A stretch of 64,000 nucleotides of DNA, taken from Acetobacter fallax. GTDB taxonomy: Bacteria > Pseudomonadota > Alphaproteobacteria > Acetobacterales > Acetobacteraceae. A program made the position numbers and the translations under genes. The notes beneath the pieces are model-generated. The model made no database searches, was not told where the DNA came from, and worked only from the letters and a program-made list of their open reading frames with translations. Below are positions 1-9,228 of the stretch, one piece after another (position 1 is the first letter of the stretch; every line of letters begins with the position of its first letter). The stretch lies in contig NZ_WOSX01000013.1 of assembly GCF_011516735.1 (NCBI RefSeq), positions 1-64,000 on the forward strand. Direction: 5' to 3'.

Positions 1-117
1 CTGCGATTACGTGGCCCAAACGGCGCTCATGACGAGTTCCTCCTCGCCGCAACCGCCCAGAACCTCCGCAAGATGGCCAGGCTCGTCCCACCGCGGGAGG
101 CGATGGCGGCAGGGTGA
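1..117 (+). CDS. Transposase, C-terminal fragment (cut by window edge)
   Basis: The last 38 codons of a gene that enters from the left and stops at TGA 115-117. The peptide contains RGPNGAHDEFLLAATAQNLRK, close to the conserved C-terminal tail of IS1182-type DDE transposases (RG..GA.DEF.L.A.AQNLRK.A). The family call rests on this short tail only; the catalytic part lies outside the window. The element end follows within about 70 bases and abuts a broken sensor gene on the opposite strand. Confidence 0.6.
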   Translation: MRLRGPNGAHDEFLLAATAQNLRKMARLVPPREAMAAG

Positions 118-187
118 GGTGAAGAGGCCAATCAGGCTAACCCCACGGTGCTTTCATCCGCAATCACAACAAGGCTTTTTCAACACA
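1..187 (+). mobile_element. Right end of an insertion sequence (IS1182-like)
   Basis: The transposase tail is followed by about 70 non-coding bases ending in a stretch (about 165-187) with AAGGCTTTTTCAACACAAT. A GCTTTTTCAACA-type terminus is common at the ends of IS1182-like elements. The reverse-strand sensor gene loses similarity to its family exactly here, so the boundary is placed near 187. The exact end and target duplication cannot be fixed because the other end is outside the window. Confidence 0.5.
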
Positions 188-639
188 ATCGTCATCATAT
201 AGGACAGCGCCGCCAGAAGCCGGTCACGCGACATATCCAGTTCAAACAGACGCCGGCGCAATGTCTGCTTCAGAGTCCGTATCCCCTGAAGCACCAGCGT
301 CATGGGAATCCGCATGCGTGCATGCGCAACGCCAACCCGTTCCTGTAAAGAAATGAGTGCGTCAACATCCGGCTGATTTTCCGGAAACAGAAAAATAAGC
401 CAGTTCGTCAGTGCTGTATGCAGCCTTTCATGAACCGTCTCCGACGAAATATAAATCGCCGCCTCCGGATTGCTCAGAAGAGTGTCATAAAATGAATCTG
501 CACACAGATGAGCAATACCGGCGACAAGGCGTGACACCTCAAAACGCACGCCGTCATCAACATCCCTGATGACAGTGCTCCATTCTTTTTTGTTGCGCGC
601 GGGTATTTCACCCTCAGGTGAAACCGATGGGATATCCAT
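154..639 (-). pseudogene. Globin-type heme sensor domain, truncated by an IS (globin-coupled diguanylate cyclase remnant)
   Basis: A 161-codon frame starting at ATG 639. Residues about 30-155 resemble the sensor globin of DosC/YddV-type diguanylate cyclases: a FYDTLLSNPEAAIYI segment, SSETVHERLHTALTNW, then VGVAHARMRIP, where H106 is the expected proximal heme ligand. The last residues (about KKPCCDCG) are encoded by the insertion-sequence end, and no GGDEF or other output domain follows. Family knowledge says these sensors bind O2 or NO and control c-di-GMP synthesis. Here only the sensor half survives, so the gene is probably non-functional, unless a free globin domain is still made. Confidence 0.62.
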
Positions 640-1008
640 CCAAACCTTCCGAAAATATCCAGTCTCCGGGCATAATACCCGTCAGTCCGCGCTCCAGGAG
701 CCACTTATTCTCCGAACATTTTATTAAGGAAGCCTTGAAACTCAGACGGTCAGGCCGCGATGATGATATTTTATGGTACACATGGCCGGCGATGCGCAGG
801 GCCGCCGCCATTCACAGGAAAACCGGCTCCCTGCGTATCAGCACGGAGATACACAGACTGGCACCATCCGCAGGATTTTTCGCGGTAGTAGCGTCCGCGC
901 TCCGGAAAATAATCCCGGAGAAGCGGTTTGCGGTGACCCGCCCGGCAATACCGTGTAAGGGCTGACCGCATATCAGAATCTCGTATATGTCAGGAGTATT
1001 CTCCCCCC
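640..1008. other. Intergenic region between divergent genes, no gene seen
   Basis: About 370 bases between the reverse-strand globin sensor remnant and the forward TonB receptor, so both promoters should lie here. Short overlapping frames on both strands show no recognisable protein. An AGGAG at 992-996 precedes the GTG start of the receptor. No clear promoter consensus was identified. Confidence 0.4.
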
Positions 1009-3402
1009 GTGCCTCCGAACGGTCCCTTCAGGTCTGTCTCCCGCTGTTTTCCGCACCCGGCAGCCCATGGCGCCAGACAAAAACGCCTGTTTCCTGCCGC
1101 ACGCTGCGCCGTTCCCGCTGGCATATCCCTCGTTCTGGGCGTTTGCGTCATCACGACAGCCGCAGCACACGCGGCAACACTGCGTCCCGCCGCACCTGGA
1201 AAACACGCCAGACCAGCGCCATCCCAATCACCGCAAAAACCGCCGCGCGCAACACTCGCCGCAAAACCCGAAACCGTCGAAGTCACCGCTCAGCGTCGCG
1301 ATTTCAGCTACCCCGAAGCCCAGCATACCCCTGACGCCTCAACCCGCGTCACCGCCGACCGACTGCTCTCCCGCGGCATCGTCACCCTGCGCGGCCTCGA
1401 ATACATCGCGCCCAACCTCACCATCCAGAGCATCAACGGCACAGCCTCAACCAATTTTTACCTGCGGGGCGTCGGCTTCAATGATTTTACACAAAACAAT
1501 ATGGGGCCGGTCCTCACCTATTTCGATGACGTACCCTTCATCTACTCCGGCATGACTGACGGCATGATGTTCGACATGGCCGGCGCCACCGTCACTCCAG
1601 GCCCCGTTGGCACAAAACACGGCATGTCTGATACCGGCGGCGAAGTCATGCTCCGCACTGCTGACCCCACTGACACCTGGCATGCCGGCGCAAAACAGGA
1701 CATCGCCTCCTACGCCCGTAGCCGATCCGAAGCTTATGTCTCAGGCCCCCTCGCCAAAGGTCTGACATTCCGCCTCTCCGGCCAGACGCAGCAGGGTGGC
1801 GGCTGGCAGACCAATCCGCTCAACGGCGACCATCTCGGCGATGCCGACCTCTGGGCGCTCCGTGGCAAACTCCGCTACAGACCGGACAGCCACACCACCA
1901 TCACCCTGTCCGGCCATTTCACCCAGGATGACAGCCAGGTCGTCACCGGCATTCCCATCGACCGCCTGATCGGAACCGCCGCCCTCCCCAAACTCGCCTG
2001 GCAGCAGGCCGAATGGGGCATGCGCCCACAATTCGCCAGACTCATCGGCCGCCCCGCCGGCCTCAAGCCCGGCGAACATAATCAGTACTGGGGTGCTGAC
2101 CTCAACATCAGCCACGATTTCGGCCCCGCGACCCTCACCTCCATCAGCGCCTTCAACACCGAACGCCGTGGCGAATACACCGATCAGGATGCAACCGCCC
2201 AGTCACAGGCCGATACCTACCGCGACATCGACAGCAATGTCTTCACCCAGGAACTGCGTCTCTCCTCATCGCACTCCGAAGACCGCCTGCAATGGACTGT
2301 CGGCGCGATGTACGAACGAAGCCGCATGCACCAGAGATTCTTCTTCGATTATACCGATTATGTCCCCGCCCGCGGCTACATGATGTCCACCACCTTCGGG
2401 CTTAATCAGGAAAGCACATCAGAGTTCGGAAATATCAGTTACAGACTGCCCCATAACATCACCCTTTGGGCCGGCCTGCTCCACGAACTCGACGATCGCA
2501 GTATCAGCAACCTGCAATCCGTCATCTATGGTGGTTCTACAAGGAATTTTCACGGCGAAAGCACCGCCGCAAACCAGTTCGCCGGACAGATCGGCATCTC
2601 CTGGCAGATGACGCAGAACGCGATGCTTTATTATAAAATGAGCAAAGGTTTCAAACCCGGCGGCTTCACTGCCAATAATACCCAGCTTCAGGCCCAGCTC
2701 GATCCGTTCAAACCGGAAACTGTCCTCACTTACGAGGTTGGTTTCAAAAGTGATCCGATCCCCAACCGTCTGCGCATCAATGGCGCTGCCTTCTATAACG
2801 ATTATCACAATCAGCAGATCCTCGGCACCGTCCTCATCCCGAATTACGGTCCGGACAGCGAGATCACCAACGCCCCGAAATCCGAAAGCTGGGGCTTCGA
2901 GGGCACCATCGAAGCCCGTCCGGTCGAACGCCTGTTCATCACCCAGAATTTCGGCTGGCAGCGCGGTACCTTCCAGAACTTCCCGACCGTCAACCGTGCC
3001 AAAACCAATGCGTACTACGCAGCACATGGCATCTGGAGGGCCATCAACGACAATTTCAGCGGTGTTGATATGGGCCAGCCCAAACTGACCCTTAACGGCT
3101 CAGCCGAATGGCGCCAGCCGCTCGGCCATCATTATGGTCTCGATTTCGGTCCCGACTGGCTCTATCGCGGCAGTCAGGCCATGACACCGGGCGGAACCGG
3201 CTTTTACCGTCTGCCGCCCTACTTCCTCCTCGGGGCTCACGTCACCTTCCGTCCCGCTTCCAGCCACTGGCAGGCTACCCTCTACGCCCAGAACATCCTC
3301 AATCGCCACTACTCAGAGTCCGGCGGTCAGGCCACAACAGTCTATATGTACATCCCCGGCACCCCACGCTTCATCGGTGCGAGACTCTCATGCGATTTCT
3401 GA
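1009..3402 (+). CDS. TonB-dependent outer-membrane receptor
   Basis: A 797-residue protein. It begins with an exported N-terminus: a hydrophobic stretch at about 36-55 with probable cleavage after AHA. A TonB box (ETVEVTAQ, about 88-95), a plug domain with the typical LRGVGFNDF segment, and a long beta-barrel follow, ending in a C-terminal Phe (LSCDF) as expected for an outer-membrane barrel. Such receptors import iron chelates, other metal complexes or sugars using TonB energy. The start is GTG 1009, preceded by AGGAG at 992-996; no in-frame ATG lies near it, so the start is uncertain by several codons. No transport partner is adjacent and the ligand cannot be inferred. Confidence 0.88.
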   Translation: MPPNGPFRSVSRCFPHPAAHGARQKRLFPAARCAVPAGISLVLGVCVITTAAAHAATLRPAAPGKHARPAPSQSPQKPPRATLAAKPETVEVTAQRRDFSYPEAQHTPDASTRVTADRLLSRGIVTLRGLEYIAPNLTIQSINGTASTNFYLRGVGFNDFTQNNMGPVLTYFDDVPFIYSGMTDGMMFDMAGATVTPGPVGTKHGMSDTGGEVMLRTADPTDTWHAGAKQDIASYARSRSEAYVSGPLAKGLTFRLSGQTQQGGGWQTNPLNGDHLGDADLWALRGKLRYRPDSHTTITLSGHFTQDDSQVVTGIPIDRLIGTAALPKLAWQQAEWGMRPQFARLIGRPAGLKPGEHNQYWGADLNISHDFGPATLTSISAFNTERRGEYTDQDATAQSQADTYRDIDSNVFTQELRLSSSHSEDRLQWTVGAMYERSRMHQRFFFDYTDYVPARGYMMSTTFGLNQESTSEFGNISYRLPHNITLWAGLLHELDDRSISNLQSVIYGGSTRNFHGESTAANQFAGQIGISWQMTQNAMLYYKMSKGFKPGGFTANNTQLQAQLDPFKPETVLTYEVGFKSDPIPNRLRINGAAFYNDYHNQQILGTVLIPNYGPDSEITNAPKSESWGFEGTIEARPVERLFITQNFGWQRGTFQNFPTVNRAKTNAYYAAHGIWRAINDNFSGVDMGQPKLTLNGSAEWRQPLGHHYGLDFGPDWLYRGSQAMTPGGTGFYRLPPYFLLGAHVTFRPASSHWQATLYAQNILNRHYSESGGQATTVYMYIPGTPRFIGARLSCDF

Positions 3403-3617
3403 AACACCCATAAATTCTCAATAAAATTCACCAGAATTTCACATTTTCAGAAATCGTTTATCTTAATAAACCGGGGCACGGGGCCCCGAGGCTCCTGTCA
3501 GGTCCGGGAACCGCCCGGATCTCCCCGGCCTCCTCCCACCTGCAGGACCGTAGCCGACAGACCAGATACCACCGCGAAGCTGTTTGCAACCGGCACGCTA
3601 TCAGATAGCGTAAATCC

Positions 3618-4706
3618 ATGACCCGTTCGCCACATTCGCCGACCCATACCCTCGCCGCACGCTGCGTCACGATGCAAAAAAATGAGACGACGCTGCTCGA
3701 ACCATGGCTGCTGCATCACGGCGCCCTGTTCGGCTTTTCCGCTCTCACCGTGATCGACAACGGCTCGGATGATCCCGTCGTGCTCGACATCCTGCGTCGC
3801 TACGAGGCCTCCGGAGTCACCGTTCTCAGAGACTACGCGACAAAGGAAGACTTCGTCCGAAAAGGCGATATCGTTGCAGATGTGATCCGGGGCTGGGACC
3901 GTGACGGCGGCTACGCGTTCGCTTTGCCGCTCGACTGTGACGAGTTCATTGTGACCATGACCGGCAGCCTGGCGTGGGACCGCGATTCAGTGTTCGCCGC
4001 GCTGGCACGGATGGCAGACCAGCAGGCAACCTTCGTCAACAACCGCGTGCTGCTCAACGTCCCCTCCCGACCAGGTTATTTCCGCCCGCAAATCATCCGA
4101 CGGGCGATCTTCGCCGCCAACACCATCGTTTCACTCGATCATGGTTTTCATAATCCGGGCACAATCTATCCCGATCGCTGGGGCCAGTCCCTGCTCGCCT
4201 GCCTGCACCTGCATAACCGACCGCGCTTCACGGATATCCAGCGCGCCGCCCACGAAAAACTGCGCCACCTGATCGGTGATGCCGACCCCGCATCCGTCTC
4301 ACCAACTTCGGAAGGATATCATCTCTATTCCTATTTCCGGATACCGGAAGCGGATTTCCTGAAGCAGTATCGTGACCATCCGGACATCTACGCCCCCGGC
4401 CTGCTCTCCTGGTTTGAAGAAATTGGCATAGACTGGCACAGACTTCTCGGAACCGGCGGCGTGCAGTTGCCGGTCACACCGCCTGCCGGATTTCTGGTCC
4501 ACAAATCGGATGATGACGAACGACGACATCGCTTCGTCCAGTTTGACGCCGCCTTCTACGCCGCCACCAATCCCGATGTGGCTCAGGACGCTTTCTACGG
4601 ACAGTGGCCTCTCCTGCATTACATCACCAGCGGCTGGGACGAAGGCCGGCTGCCCAACGGCCAGTCCCTGCCTCCGATCGTCGTGGAGCAGGAGATCGTG
4701 GACTAA
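3618..4706 (+). CDS. Glycosyltransferase family 2/92-like protein with C-terminal FDxxFY motif
   Basis: A 362-residue soluble protein. The N-terminal half looks like a GT-A glycosyltransferase of the Glyco_tranf_2_4/GT92 kind: TMQKNETTLLEPWLLHH at about 18-34, IDNGSDD at about 46-52, and an acidic metal-binding motif LDCDEF at about 105-110. The C-terminal 50 residues carry a motif (FDAAFYAATNPDVA ... PLLHYITSGWDEGRLPN) that recurs in large bacterial polysaccharide and rhamnan glycosyltransferases. A role in capsule or exopolysaccharide assembly is inferred. It stands alone, with no polysaccharide cluster around it. A second possible start is Met-19. Confidence 0.78.
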   Translation: MTRSPHSPTHTLAARCVTMQKNETTLLEPWLLHHGALFGFSALTVIDNGSDDPVVLDILRRYEASGVTVLRDYATKEDFVRKGDIVADVIRGWDRDGGYAFALPLDCDEFIVTMTGSLAWDRDSVFAALARMADQQATFVNNRVLLNVPSRPGYFRPQIIRRAIFAANTIVSLDHGFHNPGTIYPDRWGQSLLACLHLHNRPRFTDIQRAAHEKLRHLIGDADPASVSPTSEGYHLYSYFRIPEADFLKQYRDHPDIYAPGLLSWFEEIGIDWHRLLGTGGVQLPVTPPAGFLVHKSDDDERRHRFVQFDAAFYAATNPDVAQDAFYGQWPLLHYITSGWDEGRLPNGQSLPPIVVEQEIVD

Positions 4707-4899
4707 AAGCCTGCGCCATAAATTCCTCTGCCAGCAACACTGCGCGCCAGCACAAAACCTCATCTACCTGTTTTTCTCCATGAACACACGCCACGCAGGA
4801 ACTCCTGCCACCAGCATCCGTTGGCCATCATGGAACCGCCAGAGCGCCCTCCCGCTGACAGTCCCGGTTATCCCGAAAAAACGCAGAAGGCCTCTCATC

Positions 4900-6000
4900 A
4901 TGAAGATGCTGCCCGACGACCGCCCCGGTGAACCGGGCATCGTGTTTCGCCTTGCTGTCGTCGGCGCTGTCCCGCTGGTCCTCGGGCTCGCCTTCATCGG
5001 CGCAGCCGGATGGTTCTCGCCACACCGGCTGACACAGTCCACCCTGATGAACACCTTCCAGGCCGTCGACGGCCTCCACCCCGGCTTCCGACGCAATCAC
5101 GCAAAAGGTATGTGTGTTACGGGCTGGTTCGAAAGCAGCGGACAGGCAATGCACCTGTCCCGCGCCACCCTGTTCGGCCCCGTCCGTTCGCCCGTCATCG
5201 GCCGCTTCGCCCTGGCCGGAGGCATGCCGTATCAGAACGACGCGCCAGCGAAAGTTCGCAGCATGGCCCTGCGCATCATGCCCCCCGATGGCGCGGAATG
5301 GCGAATGGGGATCAACGACATCCCGGTCTTCCCCGTCCGTAACGTCAGCGAATTCAACACCTTCACACTCGCCACGCGCCCCGATCCCCGAACAGGCAAA
5401 CCCGATCCGGCCCGCATGGGCGCCTTCGTGACCACCCACCCGGAAACAGCGCAGGCCATCGCCCTGATAAAGAGCCGTCCCATCACATCAGGTTTCGCAA
5501 ACGACACCTATAACAGCCTCGACAGTTTCCTGTTCGTCAGCCCGAACGGAACCACAACCCCGGTGCGCTGGGCCATGGTGCCCGAACAGGCCCGGCAACA
5601 ATCCGAACCACGCCCCGATGAGACGCATGACGGCAGGGACTACCTCTTCACCGACCTCATCGCCGCGCTCGCCAGAGCACCACTGCGCTGGCACCTGATG
5701 ATCACACCGGCAGAGCCCGGAGACCCCGTCGCCGATCCCGCACTCCCCTGGCCCTCTTCCCGGCCACAGATCGACGCCGGCGTGCTGACGCTGAACGCTG
5801 CGGAAAGCGAGGACGGAGGCCCCTGCACCAATTTCACCTATGACCCGCTGGTGCTCCCGTCCGGCATCACTCCCTCGGATGACCCGATCCCCGCCGCACG
5901 GTCCGCCGCCTATGCCCGCTCACTCACCCTGCGTTCAGGTGAACATAAACCCCCGGGCGCCATCACGCCCGCCATGATCCGGCCGGGAGAAAAAACATGA
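4900..6000 (+). CDS. srpA: Catalase-family peroxidase (SrpA-like), membrane anchored
   Basis: A 366-residue protein of the short catalase-related peroxidase family, which uses heme to reduce peroxides. A single N-terminal membrane segment or signal (VVGAVPLVLGLAFIGAAGW) places it in the periplasm. The HAKG motif holds the expected distal His, followed by CVTGWFESSG; the family's NSLDSFLFVSPNGTTTPVRW segment lies mid-protein. The start is ATG 4900, preceded by AGAAGG; a longer frame from 4510 would run through the end of the upstream gene. Its stop overlaps the start of the cytochrome b561 gene (ATGA at 5997), the usual pairing for this family. Confidence 0.85.
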   Translation: MKMLPDDRPGEPGIVFRLAVVGAVPLVLGLAFIGAAGWFSPHRLTQSTLMNTFQAVDGLHPGFRRNHAKGMCVTGWFESSGQAMHLSRATLFGPVRSPVIGRFALAGGMPYQNDAPAKVRSMALRIMPPDGAEWRMGINDIPVFPVRNVSEFNTFTLATRPDPRTGKPDPARMGAFVTTHPETAQAIALIKSRPITSGFANDTYNSLDSFLFVSPNGTTTPVRWAMVPEQARQQSEPRPDETHDGRDYLFTDLIAALARAPLRWHLMITPAEPGDPVADPALPWPSSRPQIDAGVLTLNAAESEDGGPCTNFTYDPLVLPSGITPSDDPIPAARSAAYARSLTLRSGEHKPPGAITPAMIRPGEKT

Positions 6001-6551
6001 GCACCTCAATCCGTTTTTCCGGACTGGCCCGCATCCTGCACTGGCTGATGGCCGTCATGATACTGACCATGCTGTTCGTCGGCGTCTTCATGGCCACTAC
6101 CACCGGCCCCGCCTATTACACACTGCTCAGCCTGCATCGCCCGCTGGGAATCGCCATCCTGCTTCTGGCGCTCGTCCGGCTGACAAACCGTCTGCTCGTG
6201 CCACCGCCTTCGCTGCCGGACACCATGCCGCCCCTGCAGAAAGCCGCCGCCCTCGGCTCCCACGTCCTGCTTTACGCCCTGATGATCGCCATGCCTCTGA
6301 TCGGATGGGGCATGCTCTCAGCCGGAAACTATCCCGTCATCATGTGGGGCGGATTCCACCTGCCGCCGATCCTCCCGCATAACCCCGTCCTGTTCGCCAC
6401 GCTCCGACACCTGCACACCTGGCTCGCCATCCTCCTCTTCGCGACAATCCTGCTGCATCTCGCTGCGGCCCTCCTGCACGCGCTCATTCTGCGAGACAGC
6501 GTCTGGCCCTCAATGGTGTCCTTCAGACGAACCGAACGTGATCTCCCCTGA
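5997..6551 (+). CDS. Cytochrome b561 family protein
   Basis: A 184-residue, four-helix membrane protein of the prokaryotic b561 type. Histidines suited to binding two b hemes lie in LHWLMAV (helix 1), LHRPLG (helix 2), HVLLYALMIAMPLIGW (helix 3) and LRHLHTWLA/LLHLAAALLH (helix 4). It overlaps the catalase-like gene by four bases, so the two are translationally coupled. The family passes electrons from quinol to periplasmic partners; the likely partner here is the SrpA-like peroxidase, making the pair a quinol-linked peroxide-reducing unit (inference). Confidence 0.87.
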   Translation: MSTSIRFSGLARILHWLMAVMILTMLFVGVFMATTTGPAYYTLLSLHRPLGIAILLLALVRLTNRLLVPPPSLPDTMPPLQKAAALGSHVLLYALMIAMPLIGWGMLSAGNYPVIMWGGFHLPPILPHNPVLFATLRHLHTWLAILLFATILLHLAAALLHALILRDSVWPSMVSFRRTERDLP

Positions 6552-6578
6552 ACAGGCGAGACTTCCCGGACACATCCG

Positions 6579-7997
6579 TCACCCCCGATAAACTTCCCCG
6601 GCCGGCAACAGCTTCCCGGGATTCAAAATCCCCGTCGGGTCCATCGTCGCCTTAAGCGCCCGCATCACCCGCAGCGCCCCGGCTCCGTGCTCTGTCTCCA
6701 GAAACTCCTGCTTGCCCAGACCCACACCATGCTCACCCGAGCACGAGCCGCCCATCGCCAGCGCCCGTCCGACAATCTTCCGGTCCAGAGCCAGAATCTC
6801 AGCCCGACCCGCTGCATTGTCCTCCGCCAGAATCAGCGTGTGGAAATTCCCGTCCCCCACATGCCCCACCATCGCCGCCCGCATCCCCGAAGCCGCGATG
6901 TCCTCGCGCACCCCCGCAATCAGTTCGGCCAGCTTCGAAATCGGAACAATGCAGTCCGTCGAAATCACCAGCGCCCCAGGCTCCAGCGCCCGTGCAGCCC
7001 AGTAAGCATCATGCCGCGCCTTCCACAGCCGCGACCGCTCCTCCGGTGTGTCCGCCCAGGCAAAGCCCAGCCCGCCATTCTCCCGCGCAAGCTCCTCCGT
7101 CGCCTTAACCTGCTCGCTCACCGCCCCCGGGCCGCCAGCGAACTCAAAGAACAGAGTAGGCAACGCCCGAAGCTCATCCAGATGCGAATAGCGAATACAC
7201 GCCTCCATCTGCATCTCATCCGCCAGTTCCACACGCGCGACCGGGATTCCATACTGGATCACCTCAACCGCCGTGCGCACCGCCTCGTCCACCGTCTCAA
7301 ACTGACACACCGCCGCCGCCACACTCTCCGGCAGCCCGTACAGCCGCAACTGAACCTCGGTAATCACCCCGAGTGTCCCCTCGGACCCGATAAACAGCGA
7401 CGTCAGATCATATCCCGTCGAGGACTTCCGAACCCGCCCGCCCGTGCGGATCACCTCGCCCGTCGCCAGAACCACCGTCAGCCCCAGCACATTTTCCTTG
7501 ATCGTCCCGTACCGGACCGCCGCCGTCCCGGAAGCCCGCGTCGCGCACATCCCGCCCAGCGTCGCCTCACCACCCGGATCAACCGGAAAGAACAGCCCGG
7601 CGTCACGAATCTGCGCGTTCAGCCCCTGCCGCGTCAGTCCCGCCTGCACCCGGCAGTCCAGATCCTCAGGATTGAACTGCACAATCCCCGTCATGCGTGA
7701 CAGATCCAGACTGATCGCATGTTCCGGCGGCGTCACATGCCCTTCAACCGATGTTCCCGCGCCAAACGCCACCACCGGCACCCGATGTTCATGACACAGA
7801 TTTAAAACAGCCGAGACATCGTCGGTGCTTTCCGCAAACACCACCGCCTCGGGCAAACGTGATGCATCCAGCGCCTCGCCGTGACTGTGCTCCTCCCGCA
7901 CGGATCCGACAGTGCTGACCCGCGCGCCCATTCGCTCCTGAAGCGCTGTGATAACAAGCCGGATACGCGACGCAGGCAAATCAGAACCGTCAGCCAT
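6579..7997 (-). CDS. FAD-binding D-lactate/glycolate dehydrogenase (GlcD/Dld type)
   Basis: A 472-residue flavoprotein. The N-terminal PCMH-type FAD domain shows VVAFGAGTSVEGH and PVDPGGEATLGGMCAT; SSTGYDLTSLFIGSEGTLG follows. The C-terminal domain ends with the GGSCSGEHGVGLGK motif typical of cytochrome-linked D-lactate dehydrogenases and glycolate oxidase subunit GlcD. It would oxidise a D-2-hydroxy acid to the 2-keto acid and pass electrons to the respiratory chain. No glcE or glcF genes are nearby, which favours a single-subunit D-lactate dehydrogenase. The start is ATG 7997. Confidence 0.85.
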   Translation of the reverse strand: MADGSDLPASRIRLVITALQERMGARVSTVGSVREEHSHGEALDASRLPEAVVFAESTDDVSAVLNLCHEHRVPVVAFGAGTSVEGHVTPPEHAISLDLSRMTGIVQFNPEDLDCRVQAGLTRQGLNAQIRDAGLFFPVDPGGEATLGGMCATRASGTAAVRYGTIKENVLGLTVVLATGEVIRTGGRVRKSSTGYDLTSLFIGSEGTLGVITEVQLRLYGLPESVAAAVCQFETVDEAVRTAVEVIQYGIPVARVELADEMQMEACIRYSHLDELRALPTLFFEFAGGPGAVSEQVKATEELARENGGLGFAWADTPEERSRLWKARHDAYWAARALEPGALVISTDCIVPISKLAELIAGVREDIAASGMRAAMVGHVGDGNFHTLILAEDNAAGRAEILALDRKIVGRALAMGGSCSGEHGVGLGKQEFLETEHGAGALRVMRALKATMDPTGILNPGKLLPAGEVYRG

Positions 7998-8192
7998 GAA
8001 AACAGCACCCTGTCAGCAGAGAGAAGAAAACAGGGACTGTAGCAGCCCCGTCAGCCTCCCGTCACCTGTTCGCACTCATGACAGAACTGCGCCGCCTCAT
8101 CACCGCCAGATACTTCGGACAGAGCCATGGCGCGTGCTCCCTCAGTCGCAATGTTCCGGGGGGAGCGTCTGCGTGCTGAAAATCAACTTTTC

Positions 8193-9116
8193 TTAGTAAA
8201 TTTCAGGGATAATCATGGAGTCCTGTGTCGGCTGACGCACATAATCCTCATTGCACAGACGCGGTGGAAGTGTCACGAGCGGCCGCTCCACCTCATGATA
8301 CGGAACCTGCGCCAGCAGATGACTGATGCAGTTCAGGCGGGCCTTTTTCTTATCAACCGCCTGAACCACCCACCACGGCGCTTCCTCAATGCTCGAACGC
8401 TCCAGCATGACCTCCTTGGCGCGTGTATAGTCCTCCCAGCGCACACGGCTCTCCAGATCCATCGGACTCAGCTTCCACTGTTTGAGAGAGTCCTCGATAC
8501 GCGCCCCGAAACGCGCTTCCTGCTCTTCGTCCGTAATCGAAAACCAGTATTTCACAACCTTGATCCCACTGCGGACCAGCATTTTCTCAAATTCAGGCAC
8601 GGAACGGAAAAACTCTTCGTATTGCTCATCCGTGCAAAAACCCATCACCCGCTCAACGCCAGCCCGGTTATACCAGCTGCGGTCAAACAGAACGATCTCG
8701 CCTCCGGCAGGAAGATGCTCGACATAACGCTGGAAATACCATTGCGTCCGCTGGCGTTCACTGGGAGCCGGCAACGCAGCCACGCGGCAGACGCGGGGAT
8801 TGAGACGCTGGGTAATCCGCTTGATAACGCCGCCCTTGCCAGCCGCGTCCCGCCCCTCAAAAAGAACAACCAGGCGATATCCGGTGTCCCTGACCCAGTC
8901 CTGTAGCTTTACCAGTTCACCCTGAAGCCGGAGCAGTTCATGAAAATACGTTTTTCTGAATGCGCGGGCCTCGGCGTTCCCGGCCCCGTCCATCCGGCGA
9001 TCGTCGAGCCCGAGTTCAAACTCTTCGTCAAGATCATCAATAATCTCGTTCCGGACCCGGTTGCGCTCTGTTTCAGACCACGTGTTCATGCTGTTCTCAC
9101 TCACTGTCAGTTCCAA
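8193..9116 (-). CDS. ppk2: Polyphosphate kinase 2
   Basis: A 307-residue protein of the PPK2 family, normal for a single-domain class I enzyme, which uses polyphosphate to phosphorylate nucleoside diphosphates. The P-loop reads FEGRDAAGKGG (about 86-96) and the Walker B region reads VLFDRSWYNRAGVERVMGFC (about 142-161). PSERQRTQWYFQRY and ITDEEQEARF are also family features. The start is ATG 9116, with Met-10 (ATG 9089) as an alternative. It is transcribed alone; its upstream neighbour is a pseudogene. Confidence 0.93.
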   Translation of the reverse strand: MELTVSENSMNTWSETERNRVRNEIIDDLDEEFELGLDDRRMDGAGNAEARAFRKTYFHELLRLQGELVKLQDWVRDTGYRLVVLFEGRDAAGKGGVIKRITQRLNPRVCRVAALPAPSERQRTQWYFQRYVEHLPAGGEIVLFDRSWYNRAGVERVMGFCTDEQYEEFFRSVPEFEKMLVRSGIKVVKYWFSITDEEQEARFGARIEDSLKQWKLSPMDLESRVRWEDYTRAKEVMLERSSIEEAPWWVVQAVDKKKARLNCISHLLAQVPYHEVERPLVTLPPRLCNEDYVRQPTQDSMIIPEIY

Positions 9117-9228
9117 CGGATTGCCTGTCGGAGCATCACCATACTCTGACCCATCACCATGGGTTCGTCATGGCATTCTCCGGCCCGCGGGTCAGATTTC
9201 ACGGAACAGACATAAACAGAGCCTGAAT

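Noticed and set aside
3466-3490. CGGGGC...GCCCCG hairpin after the first TonB receptor
   Set aside because: The stem is short and no T-tract follows. Too weak to call a terminator.
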